Of a stretch of DNA of 64,000 nt, positions 11,662-22,039 are shown piece after piece. This DNA comes from Spongilla lacustris. Taxonomy: Eukaryota; Porifera; Demospongiae; Spongillida; Spongillidae. The stretch spans positions 832,501 through 896,500 of the forward strand of contig OX442421.1 in NCBI GenBank assembly GCA_949361645.1, read 5' to 3'. Position 1 is the stretch's first letter. Each line of letters starts with the position of its first letter. Both the position numbers and the translations under genes were made by a program. Below the pieces are notes generated by a model, which was not told the origin of the DNA, did no database searches, and was given only the letters and a program-made list of their open reading frames with translations.

Positions 11662-13022
11662 TCAGACTTTCTCCAAAGCTTCACATGCTGTAGGGCGCTT
11701 TGCTGCATCACAATTTAGCAATGTTTCCATCAGCTCCCTGTATGGGTTGTTCTCCAGCAATTCCATAAAACGGCCGACCTGCCACATATCACATGAAGTT
11801 CTCCACTTACCCCCATTAGACCTCAACTCAGGTGGGCGAAAGTGAGAGCAAATGGGTGGGCATTCATCACCATCAAACCTTGCATACTCTAGGTCCATCA
11901 GATACCACTCCATATTAGGCGGCTTACACATAACATTTTCAATGCGAATGTCACAGTGCACCCAGCCAAGGCTATGCAAGCTCTTAAGTGCAGAAAGAAC
12001 ACATCTTATAGCACACCTGATTTCATCCATCCCATGTGGAGGTCGAAAAAAACCCAATGGCGCAATCGTGACTTTGAACACATTTGTTTTTGTATTAAGT
12101 TTTGCAGTGCCTACTGGACGTGCAAGATAAGGAATTTCTCTCTCCTTCAGCAATTTGTACAGCTGCAACAGAATAGCACCAGAATGTTTATATGCTATCT
12201 TCCTGACATACTCTGTGTAAATCACCACCTCTGATGAGCCTTCTTTCTTAATTGTGGCATTCAAAAAAAGTGGTGCTACCCCCTGGCTTGACGTTAACAT
12301 ATAGTTCTCAAGTGTACGAAGCACACGATAGCAGTTCACCACTATTCGCACACATAGGCTACGGCTTCGTGGGCTGTTTCGCAAATCAATAGAATCTGAA
12401 ATAGGAACCAGTGTTTTATTTGCCTCCATTTTCAAAGCAAAAAACTGAATATGTCCCCCAGCAAAAGCATAGCACAGCTGAAAAGGAAGTGCCCCAAATA
12501 AGACTGGGCTCCACCCTGCCATCTTCTCCATCAACTCCATCTTAGCAGTTTCAAAATCTGCATAATCGGCCTTCTCTTCTCCCTTAAGTGCCAGCCATTT
12601 AGATGGCAACCAACACATGAAATCCGGACGTTTTCTAAATACAGTCGTTCCTGAGCGATCAGTAGAGTTGCGATCCATATTCAGGTCAAAATTGCCCTTT
12701 TTTGCAAGGATGTTAAGCGTAGTCATGATTAAATTGTCCAAAGTAGCAATCCACGATTGGCCACATTGTTGCAAATGCATCACTGTTGAAGTGACAGTAT
12801 CAAACAAATTTGCAACCTGCACCTCGTTAATGACAAACACATCATCAAGTGCGGGATCCACTCCAATAGTCATAGCAAACCCAAATTTGTTAACAGGAAT
12901 TGCCTTGGACAAAGGTGTCACGAGCACAGCTTTCAACACATTCACAGTTGGTAATTTGTCAAGGGGCTGCCCCCATGCCTCACAGATTTTATCGGTGATG
13001 TCCTCAATGTTTCTCCCCCTCT
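11662..13022 (-). CDS. Crinkler-like REase-kinase protein, main (last) exon
   Basis: The exon opens after an acceptor (TTTGTAG) at 13,023 and runs to TGA at 11,662, about 450 codons. The N-terminal half looks like a PD-(D/E)XK nuclease: a conserved Asp (RPDF, about 12,620-12,635) is followed by a Glu-x-Lys pair within KGEEKA (12,568-12,588). The C-terminal half is a kinase fold: VHCDIRIENV (about 11,935-11,962) is the catalytic loop, MDLEYA (about 11,885-11,903) stands where DFG is usual, and RPPEL follows (about 11,830-11,845). Nuclease plus kinase in this order is the architecture of the REase-kinase Crinkler/CRN-type effectors found across eukaryotes. The assignment is by domain pattern only. 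The frame is open with no break. A GTG at 12,945 is not a real start; coding continues upstream to the splice site. Confidence 0.75.
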
Positions 13023-13125
13023 CTACAAATATAAAAGCATGATTTTACTCATACCATTTACAGAACGGGGCTTCCCCCATGCCTCATAAAAAACAACAGT
13101 TATGTCAAATATGAACACGATTGGA

Positions 13126-13182
13126 CAATGTAGAGGGGATACCTCTAGTGAGGGGGTACCTCTAGTGAGGGGGTACCTATAG
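13126..13182. repeat. Short tandem repeat in intron
   Basis: Three copies of a roughly 19-bp unit built on GGGGGTACCTCTAGTGA, located in the large intron of the nuclease-kinase gene. Confidence 0.8.
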
Positions 13183-13274
13183 TACAAATGGCTTGGTTAG
13201 TTATCTATAGAGACGCTCCCGTTGTCATACATGTAGGTGGCGCTGTGTGCAACCTACCTACTGCATTGATAGGC

Positions 13275-13460
13275 ATACCTTGCTTCCACACCCTCATCAC
13301 ATCCCACATCTACCCACTTACCTCCACACCCTCACCTTTCACTCACCTCCATACCTTGCTTCCACACCCTCATCACATCCCACATCTACCCACATCTACC
13401 TCCACACCCTCACCTTTCACTCATCCCACATCTACCCACTTACCTCCACACCCCACCTTT
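13275..13460. repeat. CT/CA-rich minisatellite
   Basis: Tandem variants of CTTCCACACCCTCATCACAT, CCCACATCTACCCACTTACC and CACCTTTCACTC. It also lies in the large intron of the nuclease-kinase gene. Confidence 0.75.
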
Positions 13461-13724
13461 TACTTTTATATAGCTGGTGCAATTTCCAAGACGTTATGTG
13501 ATGAACATGCACAACAATCTCACTGCTTACATATTCGAAAACGCCATAAACAGACAATTAAGCACTTAGGGACATACATATACATGTATGGACCAGATGA
13601 TAAAGTTATTTGGTGGGTTGACATACACATACCTTCATCCATCCTCTGTTTCTTAACAGTATCTAGGTAAATGTGTGGGTGGATGGATGGACACATCAAT
13701 AGAGAGATTACAGGTAGCAGTTAC

Positions 13725-13757
13725 CTTCAGAAACTGACTCAGCAGGCCTTTTCCTTC
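13725..13757 (-). CDS. Candidate 33-nt exon of the nuclease-kinase gene
   Basis: A 33-base block between an acceptor (AATGCAG) and a donor (GTAACT) on the minus strand. It is phase-neutral, so the gene reads through with or without it, and it would add 11 hydrophilic residues between exon 3 and the main exon. With it, the five exons sum to 1743 bases, exactly 581 codons including stop. It may be optional or spurious. Confidence 0.45.
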
Positions 13758-13822
13758 CTGCATTGCCAGGATAGATGGATAGCATGTCACATAAAAATTT
13801 AAGGTAGGGTGGGGTGGGGTGG

Positions 13823-14719
13823 GGATGGATGGATGGATGGATGGATGGATGGATGGATGGATGGATGGATGGATGGATGGATGGATGGATGGATGGATGG
13901 ATGGATGGATGGATGGATGGATGGATGGATGGATGGATGGATGGATGGATGGATGGATGGATGGATGGATGGATGGATGGATGGATGGATGGATGGATGG
14001 ATGGATGGATGGATGGATGGATGGATGGATGGATGGATGGATGGATGGATGGATGGATGGATGGATGGATGGATGGATGGATGGATGGATGGATGGATGG
14101 ATGGATGGATGGATGGATGGATGGATGGATGGATGGATGGATGGATGGATGGATGGATGGATGGATGGATGGATGGATGGATGGATGGATGGATGGATGG
14201 ATGGATGGATGGATGGATGGATGGATGGATGGATGGATGGATGGATGGATGGATGGATGGATGGATGGATGGATGGATGGATGGATGGATGGATGGATGG
14301 ATGGATGGATGGATGGATGGATGGATGGATGGATGGATGGATGGATGGATGGATGGATGGATGGATGGATGGATGGATGGATGGATGGATGGATGGATGG
14401 ATGGATGGATGGATGGATGGATGGATGGATGGATGGATGGATGGATGGATGGATGGATGGATGGATGGATGGATGGATGGATGGATGGATGGATGGATGG
14501 ATGGATGGATGGATGGATGGATGGATGGATGGATGGATGGATGGATGGATGGATGGATGGATGGATGGATGGATGGATGGATGGATGGATGGATGGATGG
14601 ATGGATGGATGGATGGATGGATGGATGGATGGATGGATGGATGGATGGATGGATGGATGGATGGATGGATGGATGGATGGATGGATGGATGGATGGATGG
14701 ATGGATGGATGGATGGATG
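13823..14719. repeat. (ATGG)n microsatellite, about 224 copies
   Basis: About 897 bp of ATGG repeats with no interruption that I can see, in the intron between exon 3 and the main exon of the nuclease-kinase gene. On the sense (minus) strand it reads (CCAT)n. The long MDGW and HPSI frames across it are consequences of the 4-bp period. The purity means the array is young or unstable, or that its length was set by assembly. Confidence 0.98.
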
Positions 14720-14729
14720 AAATACATAC

Positions 14730-14845
14730 CCTTTGCTTCTGGCTCCTTTGCTTCTGGCTCAGTGACATAAAAGTTTAAATCACTCCAATATTGAGGAAAT
14801 ATAATTTTCTCATTTGAATCCACAAGAACCTGCTCAACATCATCC
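14730..14845 (-). CDS. Nuclease-kinase gene, exon 3
   Basis: 116 bases bounded by an acceptor (CTCTGCAG) and a donor (GGTATGT). Its incoming and outgoing phases match exon 2 and the main exon. It encodes an acidic segment ending in two copies of a short EPEAK-like repeat. The donor lies 10 bases from the giant ATGG tract, so the tract is at the 5' end of the following intron. Confidence 0.65.
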
Positions 14846-14898
14846 CTGCAGAGTGTTTAAAGGTTTTGCATTTTTCAGTTACACAGAGTAAAACGTAC

Positions 14899-15050
14899 TC
14901 GATGTAGTGTATCCCAATTGCAAAGCTGAAGTGGCTTTTCAGTAGTGTCAGTGGTATATATTGTACATCCTTATCGTTAGATAAAGGTAATGCTCGTTTC
15001 TTTCTTCCAGAATGCAATGTAACTCTCTGGTTTTCTTTCTTTGTGAGACA
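14899..15050 (-). CDS. Nuclease-kinase gene, exon 2
   Basis: 152 bases between an acceptor (CCTTTTAG) and a donor (GTACGT). It enters in phase 0 and leaves with two bases over, which exon 3 completes. It encodes a basic region (SGRKKRA) then a hydrophobic segment. I recognise no domain here. Confidence 0.65.
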
Positions 15051-15199
15051 CTAAAAGGCAAACAGTCATATCATTAAACCAAAGGCCTTCAACTTAAGAA
15101 CAAGCTTGCTTAACAAAAGTGGTACACATTTCAGATCATTTCATTGCTCCTTTAAGGGTATTAATATTACATATTATGTCATCCACTATTCTACTTTCA

Positions 15200-15635
15200 G
15201 CAGTCCCTCCCTCTCCCCACTATCCCTCCCTCTCCCCCTCTTCCCTCCCTCTCCCCACTATCCCTCCCTCTCCCCCTCTTCCCTCCCTCTCCCCCTCTTC
15301 CCTCCCTCTCCCCACTATCCCTCCCTCTCCCCCTCTTCCCTCCCTCTCCCTACTATCCCTCCCTCTCCCCTTCTCCCCCTCTTCCCTCCCTCTCCCCCTC
15401 TCCCCCTCTTCCCTCCCTCTCCCCCTCTCCCCCTCTTCCCTCCCTCTCCCCCTCTTCCCTCCCTCTCCCCCTCTTCCCTCCCTCTCCCCCTCTTCCCTCC
15501 CTCTCCCCCTCTTCCCTCCCTCTCCCCACTATCCCTCCCTCTCTCTCTCTTCCCTCCCTTCCCCACTATCCCTCCCTCTCCCCTTCTTCCCTCCCTCTCC
15601 CCCTCTTCCTTCCCTCTCCCCCTCTTCCCTCCCTC
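15200..15635. repeat. Polypyrimidine minisatellite (CCCTCTCCCC type)
   Basis: About 435 bp of CCCTCCCTCTCCCC-type repeats of roughly 16-19 bp with CTCTT or ACTAT joints. It lies in intron 1 of the nuclease-kinase gene, so the transcript would carry the G/A-rich complement with many GGG runs. The long proline/leucine frames are artefacts. Confidence 0.95.
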
Positions 15636-15977
15636 GAGAGAAATAAAGTTTACAATACCCCAAAGTTGGCCATTCAGTGACCAAATGGCAAAAACCAATT
15701 TTAACATTCCAAGTTGTGTATATTCAGGACAACAGACATGATGGTTAGCCTAATGGTCACATAACAAGATGATCTTTAAATATGAATGGTGCTCAACTGG
15801 TAATATGAGAAAATAATATGCCAAGCATAATGATGAATTTTTTGGAAAGTTATATTTCCCCCAGGCTCTCAAAATAGTTGCCTCTAGTGTCTTCCCCAAG
15901 CCCAACCCCACATACATGTACATTATGTAGTCTCACACAAGGATAAACCATGCCCCTCCACTAACAGCCAGTATTAC

Positions 15978-16058
15978 CTTTTCCTGACCTTCATTCATCA
16001 CCTTCTCTCGTTCTGCATGACCACCATGCATACTTTCTGCATCAGACATTTTCTTCAT
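15978..16058 (-). CDS. Nuclease-kinase gene, probable first coding exon
   Basis: 81 bases (27 codons) starting at an ATG and ending at a GTAATA donor, in phase with exon 2. The peptide is charged (MKKMSDAES...EREKVMNEGQEK) with no signal peptide. I see no acceptor directly upstream of the ATG, so it is taken as the start; an upstream 5' exon cannot be excluded. Confidence 0.5.
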
Positions 16059-16464
16059 GTGAAAAGGAGGGAGTTTTATGAAACAACACATGACAGAAGC
16101 AAAGCATTGAAAGGCCAAGCAAACAACACAGAGATAGCTACTAAGATAGCCGACAAGCACTACTTGGATTCCAAGAGTAAAACAGCAATAATTCCATCCC
16201 CACTCCCCACCCCCCTAGACTCGGTATCCAGACCCTACATCAAAAGAAACTAACCCCAACCCCACCCCCTCTTTTTGTATTGTTACAGAACACCCTTCAC
16301 TTTTTGTATCAAATGGGGGATGTGTCATAGCATGTATTTACTTCCTGCCCATCCCATTCCTCAATACCCAGCCCTAGTTTTCTAAGGCAGCCAACAGTGA
16401 ACAACCCTTTGCAATGTTATTGTGACAACAGTTTCCAAGACTAGTCAGGTGCACTCCATATAAA
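16059..16464. other. Upstream of the nuclease-kinase start; no promoter recognised
   Basis: About 400 bp between the presumed first ATG and the 22-bp minisatellite. I see no clear TATA box or other core promoter on the minus strand. Confidence 0.4.
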
Positions 16465-16969
16465 ACCATGAGTGCAGAGAAGGGTGACCATGAGTGCAGA
16501 GAAGGGTGACCATGAGTGCAGAGAAGGGTGACCATGAGTGCAGAGAAGGGTGACCATGAGTGCAGAGAAGGGTGACCATGTGTGCAGAGAAGGGTGACCA
16601 TGAGTGCAGAGAAAGGTGACCATGAGTGCAGAGAAGGGTGACCATGAGTGCAGAGAAGGGTGACCATAAGTGCAGGGAAGGGTGACCATGAGTGCAGAGA
16701 AGGGTGACCATGAGTGCAGAGAAGGGTGACCATGAGTGCAGAGAAGGGTGACCATGAGTGCAGAGAAGGGTGACCATGAGTGCAGAGAAGGGTGACCATG
16801 AGTGCAGAGAAGGGTGACCATGAGTGCAGAGAAGGGTGACCATGAGTGCAGAGAAGGGTGACCATGAGTGCAGAGAAGGGTGACCATGAGTGCAGAGAAG
16901 GGTGACCATGAGTGCAGAGAAGGGTGACCATGAGTGCAGAGAAGGGTGACCATGAGTGCAGAGAAGGGT
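16465..16969. repeat. 22-bp minisatellite, about 23 copies
   Basis: Near-identical head-to-tail units of 22 bp (GACCATGAGTGCAGAGAAGG plus GT). Because 22 is not a multiple of three and no stop arises, all three minus-strand frames stay open; none is a real gene. A small second cluster of the same unit lies at 17,850-17,966. Confidence 0.97.
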
Positions 16970-17259
16970 CCATCTGCACAACGTATACACATGCATAAAT
17001 GTGTTACATTACTTCACTAGCAACCACAATCCAGATCAATCTGGATTGGGGGTACATTCACACTACCTAATTATTATTAATCGACCAAACCGAATTGATG
17101 CAGTTAGGGCATGCTGATTGAAAATTACGAGGTGTATGTTTCCATGTGCAGCAGACACCCATAAAATTCCCTCTGCAGACATACACGTACACATCCCCTC
17201 CCCAACATCATTACCTATGTACCAATAGCAATAAAGCTGGTCAGCCTCACAGCTGAATA

Positions 17260-17780
17260 TTCAATAAGCACTCAATCCACAAATAAGTCTCCAACAGGAA
17301 CAGAGTAACAAGACTGAACAGAGGAACCAGTAGTCACCAAACAGGAACACAATATTTAACAACCTCCAGACTAAACAGAGGAACCAATAGTGAAATAGAG
17401 GAACTAGTGTGTCATATGTATGTAAGGCCCCTTGCGGTTCTAACCTGCATATGTGCACAGCTGATATTCACATCCATGCATTTTATTTTCACTACCCACA
17501 AAACAAGCTTCCACTCCCCAAACATATGTGCACACCCCACTCCCTCCAACATCATCATCAATTTATGTGGTTATAAACAAAGCCTCATCCAAGCAAGCCT
17601 CACCTTTGAAAATATTTGACAGTAGTGGTATCACAAGCTCAGTGTTTAATAATAAGCGCTCAATCCACAACAAAGTCTCAACACAGGAACAGAGTACCAG
17701 TAGTGGAACAACAACCTCCAGACTGAACAGAGTAACAACACTGATTGAATAAAGGTCACCAAACAGAATTAGCAAGCAGA
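17260..17780. repeat. Direct duplication, about 380 bp apart
   Basis: The block at about 17,270-17,400 (CTCAATCCACA, CAGGAACAGAGTA, ACAACCTCCAGACT, CACCAAACAG) recurs with changes at about 17,650-17,770. Together with minisatellites on either side it suggests an older duplicated segment. No coding sequence is preserved. Confidence 0.65.
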
Positions 17781-17849
17781 AGTACATGTAGTATAACGTA
17801 TCATTCACACAAACAAAACTTGTTCTATTCCACAGCTAAATGTTCATAA

Positions 17850-17966
17850 GGGTGACCATGTAGAGAAGGGTGACCATGATGAGTGCAGAGAAGGGTGACT
17901 ATGAGTGCAGATAAGGGTGACTATTAGTGCAGAGAAGGGTGACCATGAGTGCAGAGAATGGTGAGG
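17850..17966. repeat. 22-bp minisatellite, degenerate second cluster
   Basis: Five or so imperfect units of the array at 16,465-16,969 (AAGGGTGACCATG, AGTGCAGAGAAGG) with small deletions. It looks like the unexpanded counterpart of that array. Confidence 0.85.
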
Positions 17967-19239
17967 TCATTCAGCTATCAGAGTTATGTCCTACATGTAG
18001 CTTGCCAGCACACACTGGCTGGTGGGAGGGGACATGAGGAGTGGAATGGGTGGGGGGATGAAGGAGGGTGTACACTCAAGTATCAGTGATAGAGAAAGGT
18101 AGACACAGATGAAAACAGGTCTCTCTACTTCCAAAACAGATGAGGCAGTTCTGGTCCTGGACCATGGTTCAGTTGATTAATACTCATAATTAATTAATAC
18201 ACAGCTTCTACAAATTGATATATTAGTGTTTGAAATGCACAAAAACAGACAAGTTTGCTCAGACACCTTCAGAAGGTTATCTGCAGAGAATCAATTTCTA
18301 GACAAGTTTCAACTTACTACTTCATTTTCTCAAGCCCATTTGCAACTTTGGTGCAGAGGGAGAGAGATCTCATATTTATTAACTTTCTAAAAAAACTCTT
18401 AATCAGTTAACATTTACCAGCCGTTCTCCTACTGAAATTGAAATGCTATGCAATCAGGAAGTCACGTGAGCAGTTGTGGTATTGTACTTTTAATGCCACA
18501 TGGTGCATAAACAATATTCTGTAATTAGATTTTGGATATCCCAAACCAATTTTGTTGTTAAAACGTCCACTCAAATGTAAAAGTGATGCAAAAAAAATTT
18601 ATCATCAACTAGCATGTTATGCACTGTTTCATAATGAGGTATGGACATTACTTACAATTCTAATTGCGTATGTGAATACTATTGTCTGCATAATGTTGCA
18701 GATGCCTGCACACTACCTTTTTCTTGTGTCGTGCTTTTCATCCTAGCACAGCAGAAAATGGTGCACTCATTGCCAAAACGAAGATGAGTTATCGTGGTAT
18801 GGTGGGATTAAGATTACGGCAATCCACCCTTCCCTTAAAATGCACCTAATTTAGATGATTGACAATGTTCTGAACCTTGCAGCGAGTCTGATATTCCAGG
18901 TACCACCATATTAATGCATACCTCCTCTCAGCCTGAGGTATTACATGATCAGATGCTGAACCAGGGTGCATAACCAAGAGAACGCGAGTGCATGTGTATC
19001 ATCAAGAAAGTGAAGACGTGAGGTAAAATTGAAGGAACAGTGTACTGTATAGTGAAAGTTTCTTTCTTTGGGTTGGGTATCCATCCACGCACCAAGGTAA
19101 CAAAAGCAAGGTTGAACCTCTTATTATGACTAAGGAAGTGAGCGTGCACAGCAGGTATTGCATGTAACGTCGTACATGTAAGAAGTACAGGTAGGCAGGG
19201 CATGGAGAAAGAAATGAAATATTAGAAAAAGGGTTGCTA
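17967..19239. other. No gene seen
   Basis: AT-rich sequence with short frames only. I recognise no element or RNA gene. Confidence 0.5.
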
Positions 19240-19244
19240 CATGG

Positions 19245-19503
19245 CAGTGGCGTAGACAAGGGGGGGGCAAGGGGGGCAAGGGCCCCCCCAGTTTTTCCCC
19301 TGATCATGAATATTTTTATTATGGTTCATTGCTTATCAATAAATTTATATCTACACAAACGATCCAAAGATATGCATTCTACTTGCGTTTCGAGATACAA
19401 ATTCGTTGGCTAAATCAGCTATCTCTAATTTGTCAGTTCTGTCTTTGTGGTCAAGTGGTTAAAATTTGGCCCCCCCAGTTTTAAAAAGTTGTCTACGCCG
19501 CTG
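19245..19503. mobile_element. MITE with GTGGCGTAGACAA termini
   Basis: 259 bp flanked by inverted ends (CAGTGGCGTAGACAA; the right end carries one mismatch, CAGCGGCG). Subterminal G/C runs are GGGGGGGCAAGG at left and GGCCCCCCCAG at right. A 5-bp direct repeat CATGG sits on both sides (19,240-19,244 and 19,504-19,508). It has no coding capacity. The superfamily is uncertain; the ends are of the CAGNGGCG type seen in hAT-like MITEs, but an 8-bp duplication is absent. Confidence 0.8.
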
Positions 19504-19734
19504 CATGGTCCGTGTATATTTAGGCCAATTCCTAAATTTTTGATTTGGTATTATCCGCAATCACCAAAGCAAGGTTTATGACGCAATTGAGCTCGCGTCC
19601 TCAATTTTATGGAATCAAAAAATAACGAGAAGCAGATGGGAACGTGACGTGACCTCCATAGAACGCGACCCCGAACCGGAGCTAGAACGGACGGTACTGG
19701 TAGTACAGCTGGCCCCGCCCCCTGTGTATCATTT

Positions 19735-19935
19735 TATTCTTGCAACTGTACTATAGAGACGCGATAGTTAACGTTGCCCTTGCCCTTACTACGTTGCCCA
19801 CCATGGACTGAATATGTGCACGTGTTCTAGAACAGACGGTAGTAAAGCTGGTCTAATATAGAGACGCAATAGTTAACCTAAACGCTACCCTTACTACATT
19901 GCCCGCCACGGACTGAACCTGTGTACGTGTGCTCC
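19735..19935. repeat. Imperfect tandem duplication, about 110 bp unit
   Basis: Two copies of a unit reading TATAGAGACGCRATAGTTAAC, then CCCTTACTAC, TTGCCC and GGACTGAA, then GTGCTC or GTTCT. No reading frame is preserved. Confidence 0.65.
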
Positions 19936-20105
19936 CTCCCCCCCCCCCCCACCATTTGTGATACATGCACATTACTTAATACCCCATGCATGCTTTAATG
20001 ATGTACGTGTTGTCAGTATATGTTTGGTGGTGTTTGATGGTGTACGTTGTATAGTAATATTGTGTACTGTTAACACTTGGACTTCCTGAAAGCAAGCAGT
20101 TATAA

Positions 20106-20330
20106 TTAACATATTGCAAAATTAGTGCAAAGTTCACCTTTTACTTCACATCTTCTGCAAGGACTTATGCCATTCTTAATAAATTTCCCCACTTCACACT
20201 GTGCTGGATAATCCCCAGTCCAAAGAAGAATGCAGCACCTAATGGTAGCCTTTCCGGGTGATATACCAGCAATTGTTGCAGTATAGTTCACTTTATACCA
20301 GCAATTGTTGCAGTATAGTTCACTTCTAAA
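20106..20330 (-). pseudogene. Transposase-like exon fragment
   Basis: A minus-strand frame of about 60 codons encodes a cysteine-rich stretch containing TGDYPAQCEVGKF and a CXXC pair, ending at a GTGAAC donor-like site. The pattern (a GDxPA-type motif followed by paired cysteines) recalls the zinc-binding part of TNP2/En-Spm-like transposases. This is pattern recognition only. A 32-bp tandem duplication (20,262-20,325) disrupts its 5' part and I see no neighbouring exons, so it looks like a relic. Confidence 0.35.
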
Positions 20331-20499
20331 CCTGTTATATCATCACTGTATGTTACACAAATACCACAACTTTGTACTTACCATTAATAAATAGATATTC
20401 TATCTTTGTATAAAACAACCAGCAACATAGCTTCTCTAAACAATAAATAATGGCGATTCTAAAAGATGGCTTCTGAAGTTCTTGAACACATGCTTTCTG
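20331..20499. other. No gene seen
   Basis: Short AT-rich gap. No element recognised. Confidence 0.4.
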
Positions 20500-20760
20500 T
20501 GGCATTTTCGGTCAGTGTAGAAGGTTTTACAATCTACTCTACGTGATTTAAAACGATGGCTATAGCGATTGCTCATTCTATGATAGCGGAATCGATTTTC
20601 TTTTGCTCATCTCTATGCAGTATGAATCATAATCAGTGCAACCATGTGTACTTAAGTTTTCTCCAATACGGCAATAAACTACAATATACAATATCACACT
20701 GCACTCTAAAGAACAAAACAGGACATTTATAAAAACTCATACTCAAGTATGCATGAATTT
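20500..20760 (-). repeat. Inverted repeat, left member
   Basis: Read on the minus strand this block matches 24,475-24,705 on the plus strand. Shared stretches include AAATGTCCTGTTTTGTTC, GAGTGCAGTGTGAT, TTTATTGCCGTATTGGAGAA and AGAAAATC...CGATT. Divergence is moderate. The two arms enclose about 3.7 kb. Confidence 0.75.
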
Positions 20761-21111
20761 TTGTTACTATAAAATATGATTTAAAAAACACGACATGTAA
20801 ATGGTCATGGAGAGCGCTTGCTAGATATCGCCGAAGTAGATAGTTAATCAATGAGAAGGATCAAAACATATGCAGAATCTTTTGGCTTTGATTTCCATGC
20901 ATGCGTGCACCGGCCATAAAGAAAGAATACCTGTGGATGAAATCTGCGAGCACATCCCATGTTTCAAGCATCCGATTGTAGTACGTACATAGATCCAGTA
21001 ATTCTTATAATCGTAAATTGCTGAATTATTTGATTCATGAAAAATATATACAATTTCCGTTTTTGCATGCAGTTTTATGTAGTGATTTGAGCATGATATA
21101 ATAAAAAAGCG
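20761..21111. other. No gene seen
   Basis: AT-rich sequence inside the inverted repeat pair; only short frames. Confidence 0.45.
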
Positions 21112-21273
21112 TTGGCGGCTGGGGCTCCGCCCCATGCAGACCCCGCTGGGGGAGCTTACAGCGCTCCCCCAGGCCCCCTAGCTGGGCGAGCGGGGTCCCC
21201 ATCTCGCACCCTCCCCCTCTTTTATTATTCATGAACAACCCCCCCTTTTCTAAAATCCTGGATCCGCCCCTGA
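21112..21273. mobile_element. GC-rich TIR element, right-end fragment
   Basis: Shares GGGGGAGCTTACAGCGCTCC, CCCCTAGCTGGGCG and the terminus CCTGGATCCGCCCCTG with the right ends at 27,860-28,001 and 28,960-29,109. I found no matching left end nearby, so it is a solo or truncated end. Confidence 0.75.
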
Positions 21274-21613
21274 AATCACATGCACATCATGTTCAATAGT
21301 AAGTATTCAACATGGTATGGGAGGGGAGGGAGAGGAATATGGAGTGTGGCATGGGAGGTGTGTCATATGGGAGGGGAGGAGTGTAAATATTATAACAGTA
21401 CCTCTAATTTCATTGTTCAGTGAAACTTATCTATATAAGGTATGTGTGAAGGTTATGTAATTACACCACTTACATTGGGATTCCTTAATGATATTCATAC
21501 TGCTCTGAATGGTGTGATGTAATCTGATTATGTAATTATAGACTATACTTCAGGAATCTGATAATGTACGGTCAAGTAACGGAACGTGACGTCACGTCAC
21601 GTAAATGTATATA
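21274..21613. other. No gene seen
   Basis: Contains a G/A-rich tandem-like stretch at about 21,315-21,385 (GGGAGGGGAGG) and a TGACGTCACGTCACG palindromic stretch near 21,585-21,600 that includes a CRE-type TGACGTCA. No gene recognised. Confidence 0.45.
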
Positions 21614-21645
21614 CCGTTTCCAATCCCTTTATTCTATTATCTATG
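21614..21645. mobile_element. Solitary end of the 5085-10455 TIR family
   Basis: 32 bp related to the inverted end at 10,424-10,455: CCGTTTCCAATCCCTT is identical, then a diverged tail ends ATTATCTATG. No partner end was found at a plausible distance. Confidence 0.7.
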
Positions 21646-21751
21646 GCAAAACTACGTTCTTTTTTTGCGCACAATTAAAATTCCATACGTATAGGTCACG
21701 TGACGGGCGAATGGATATGGAAGGTAAGCGTGGTTCATGTATACGTACATA

Positions 21752-21850
21752 TCGTGAATTATAGCGCACACGGGCCGCTATCAAGCGGTGCGACTCAAGT
21801 GAATATTTGTAGAAGTCCCGAAGTTGCCCCGTGTACGCTATAATTCACGA
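21752..21850. mobile_element. 99-bp hairpin MITE-like palindrome
   Basis: Ends TCGTGAATTATAGCG at 21,752 and the inverted CGCTATAATTCACGA at 21,836-21,850, with near-complementary CACACGGG and CCCCGTGT inside. Too short to encode anything. Target duplication not clear. Confidence 0.65.
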
Positions 21851-22039
21851 CAGCAGACTCGCAACCATGCATACTTCAGTACTAGTATTGAACGGGAGTA
21901 TTTATTTCGCGGCATTAGATACAGCTTCAATAAAAATAAAATCAGTCAGTTGCTATAATCTGTATTCATTTTAAATGATTTTAACAGCTCCCCATCTGTG
22001 TTATCGCGGAAGATAGGTTATTGTAGTAGTTATTAATTC

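Noticed and set aside
12943..12945. Start codon of the nuclease-kinase protein at 12,945
   Set aside because: The codon is GTG and the same frame continues upstream to a clear splice acceptor at 13,023, with phase-matched exons beyond.
13653..14823. Several frames of 300-370 codons reading MDGW or HPSI repeats
   Set aside because: They follow from the 4-bp ATGG period, which leaves several frames open at once. No gene signal lies outside the array except exon 3 of the minus-strand gene, which is annotated separately.
15106..15741. Pro/Leu/Ser-rich frames of up to 211 codons
   Set aside because: Polypyrimidine repeat translated in every frame; it lies within intron 1 of the minus-strand gene.
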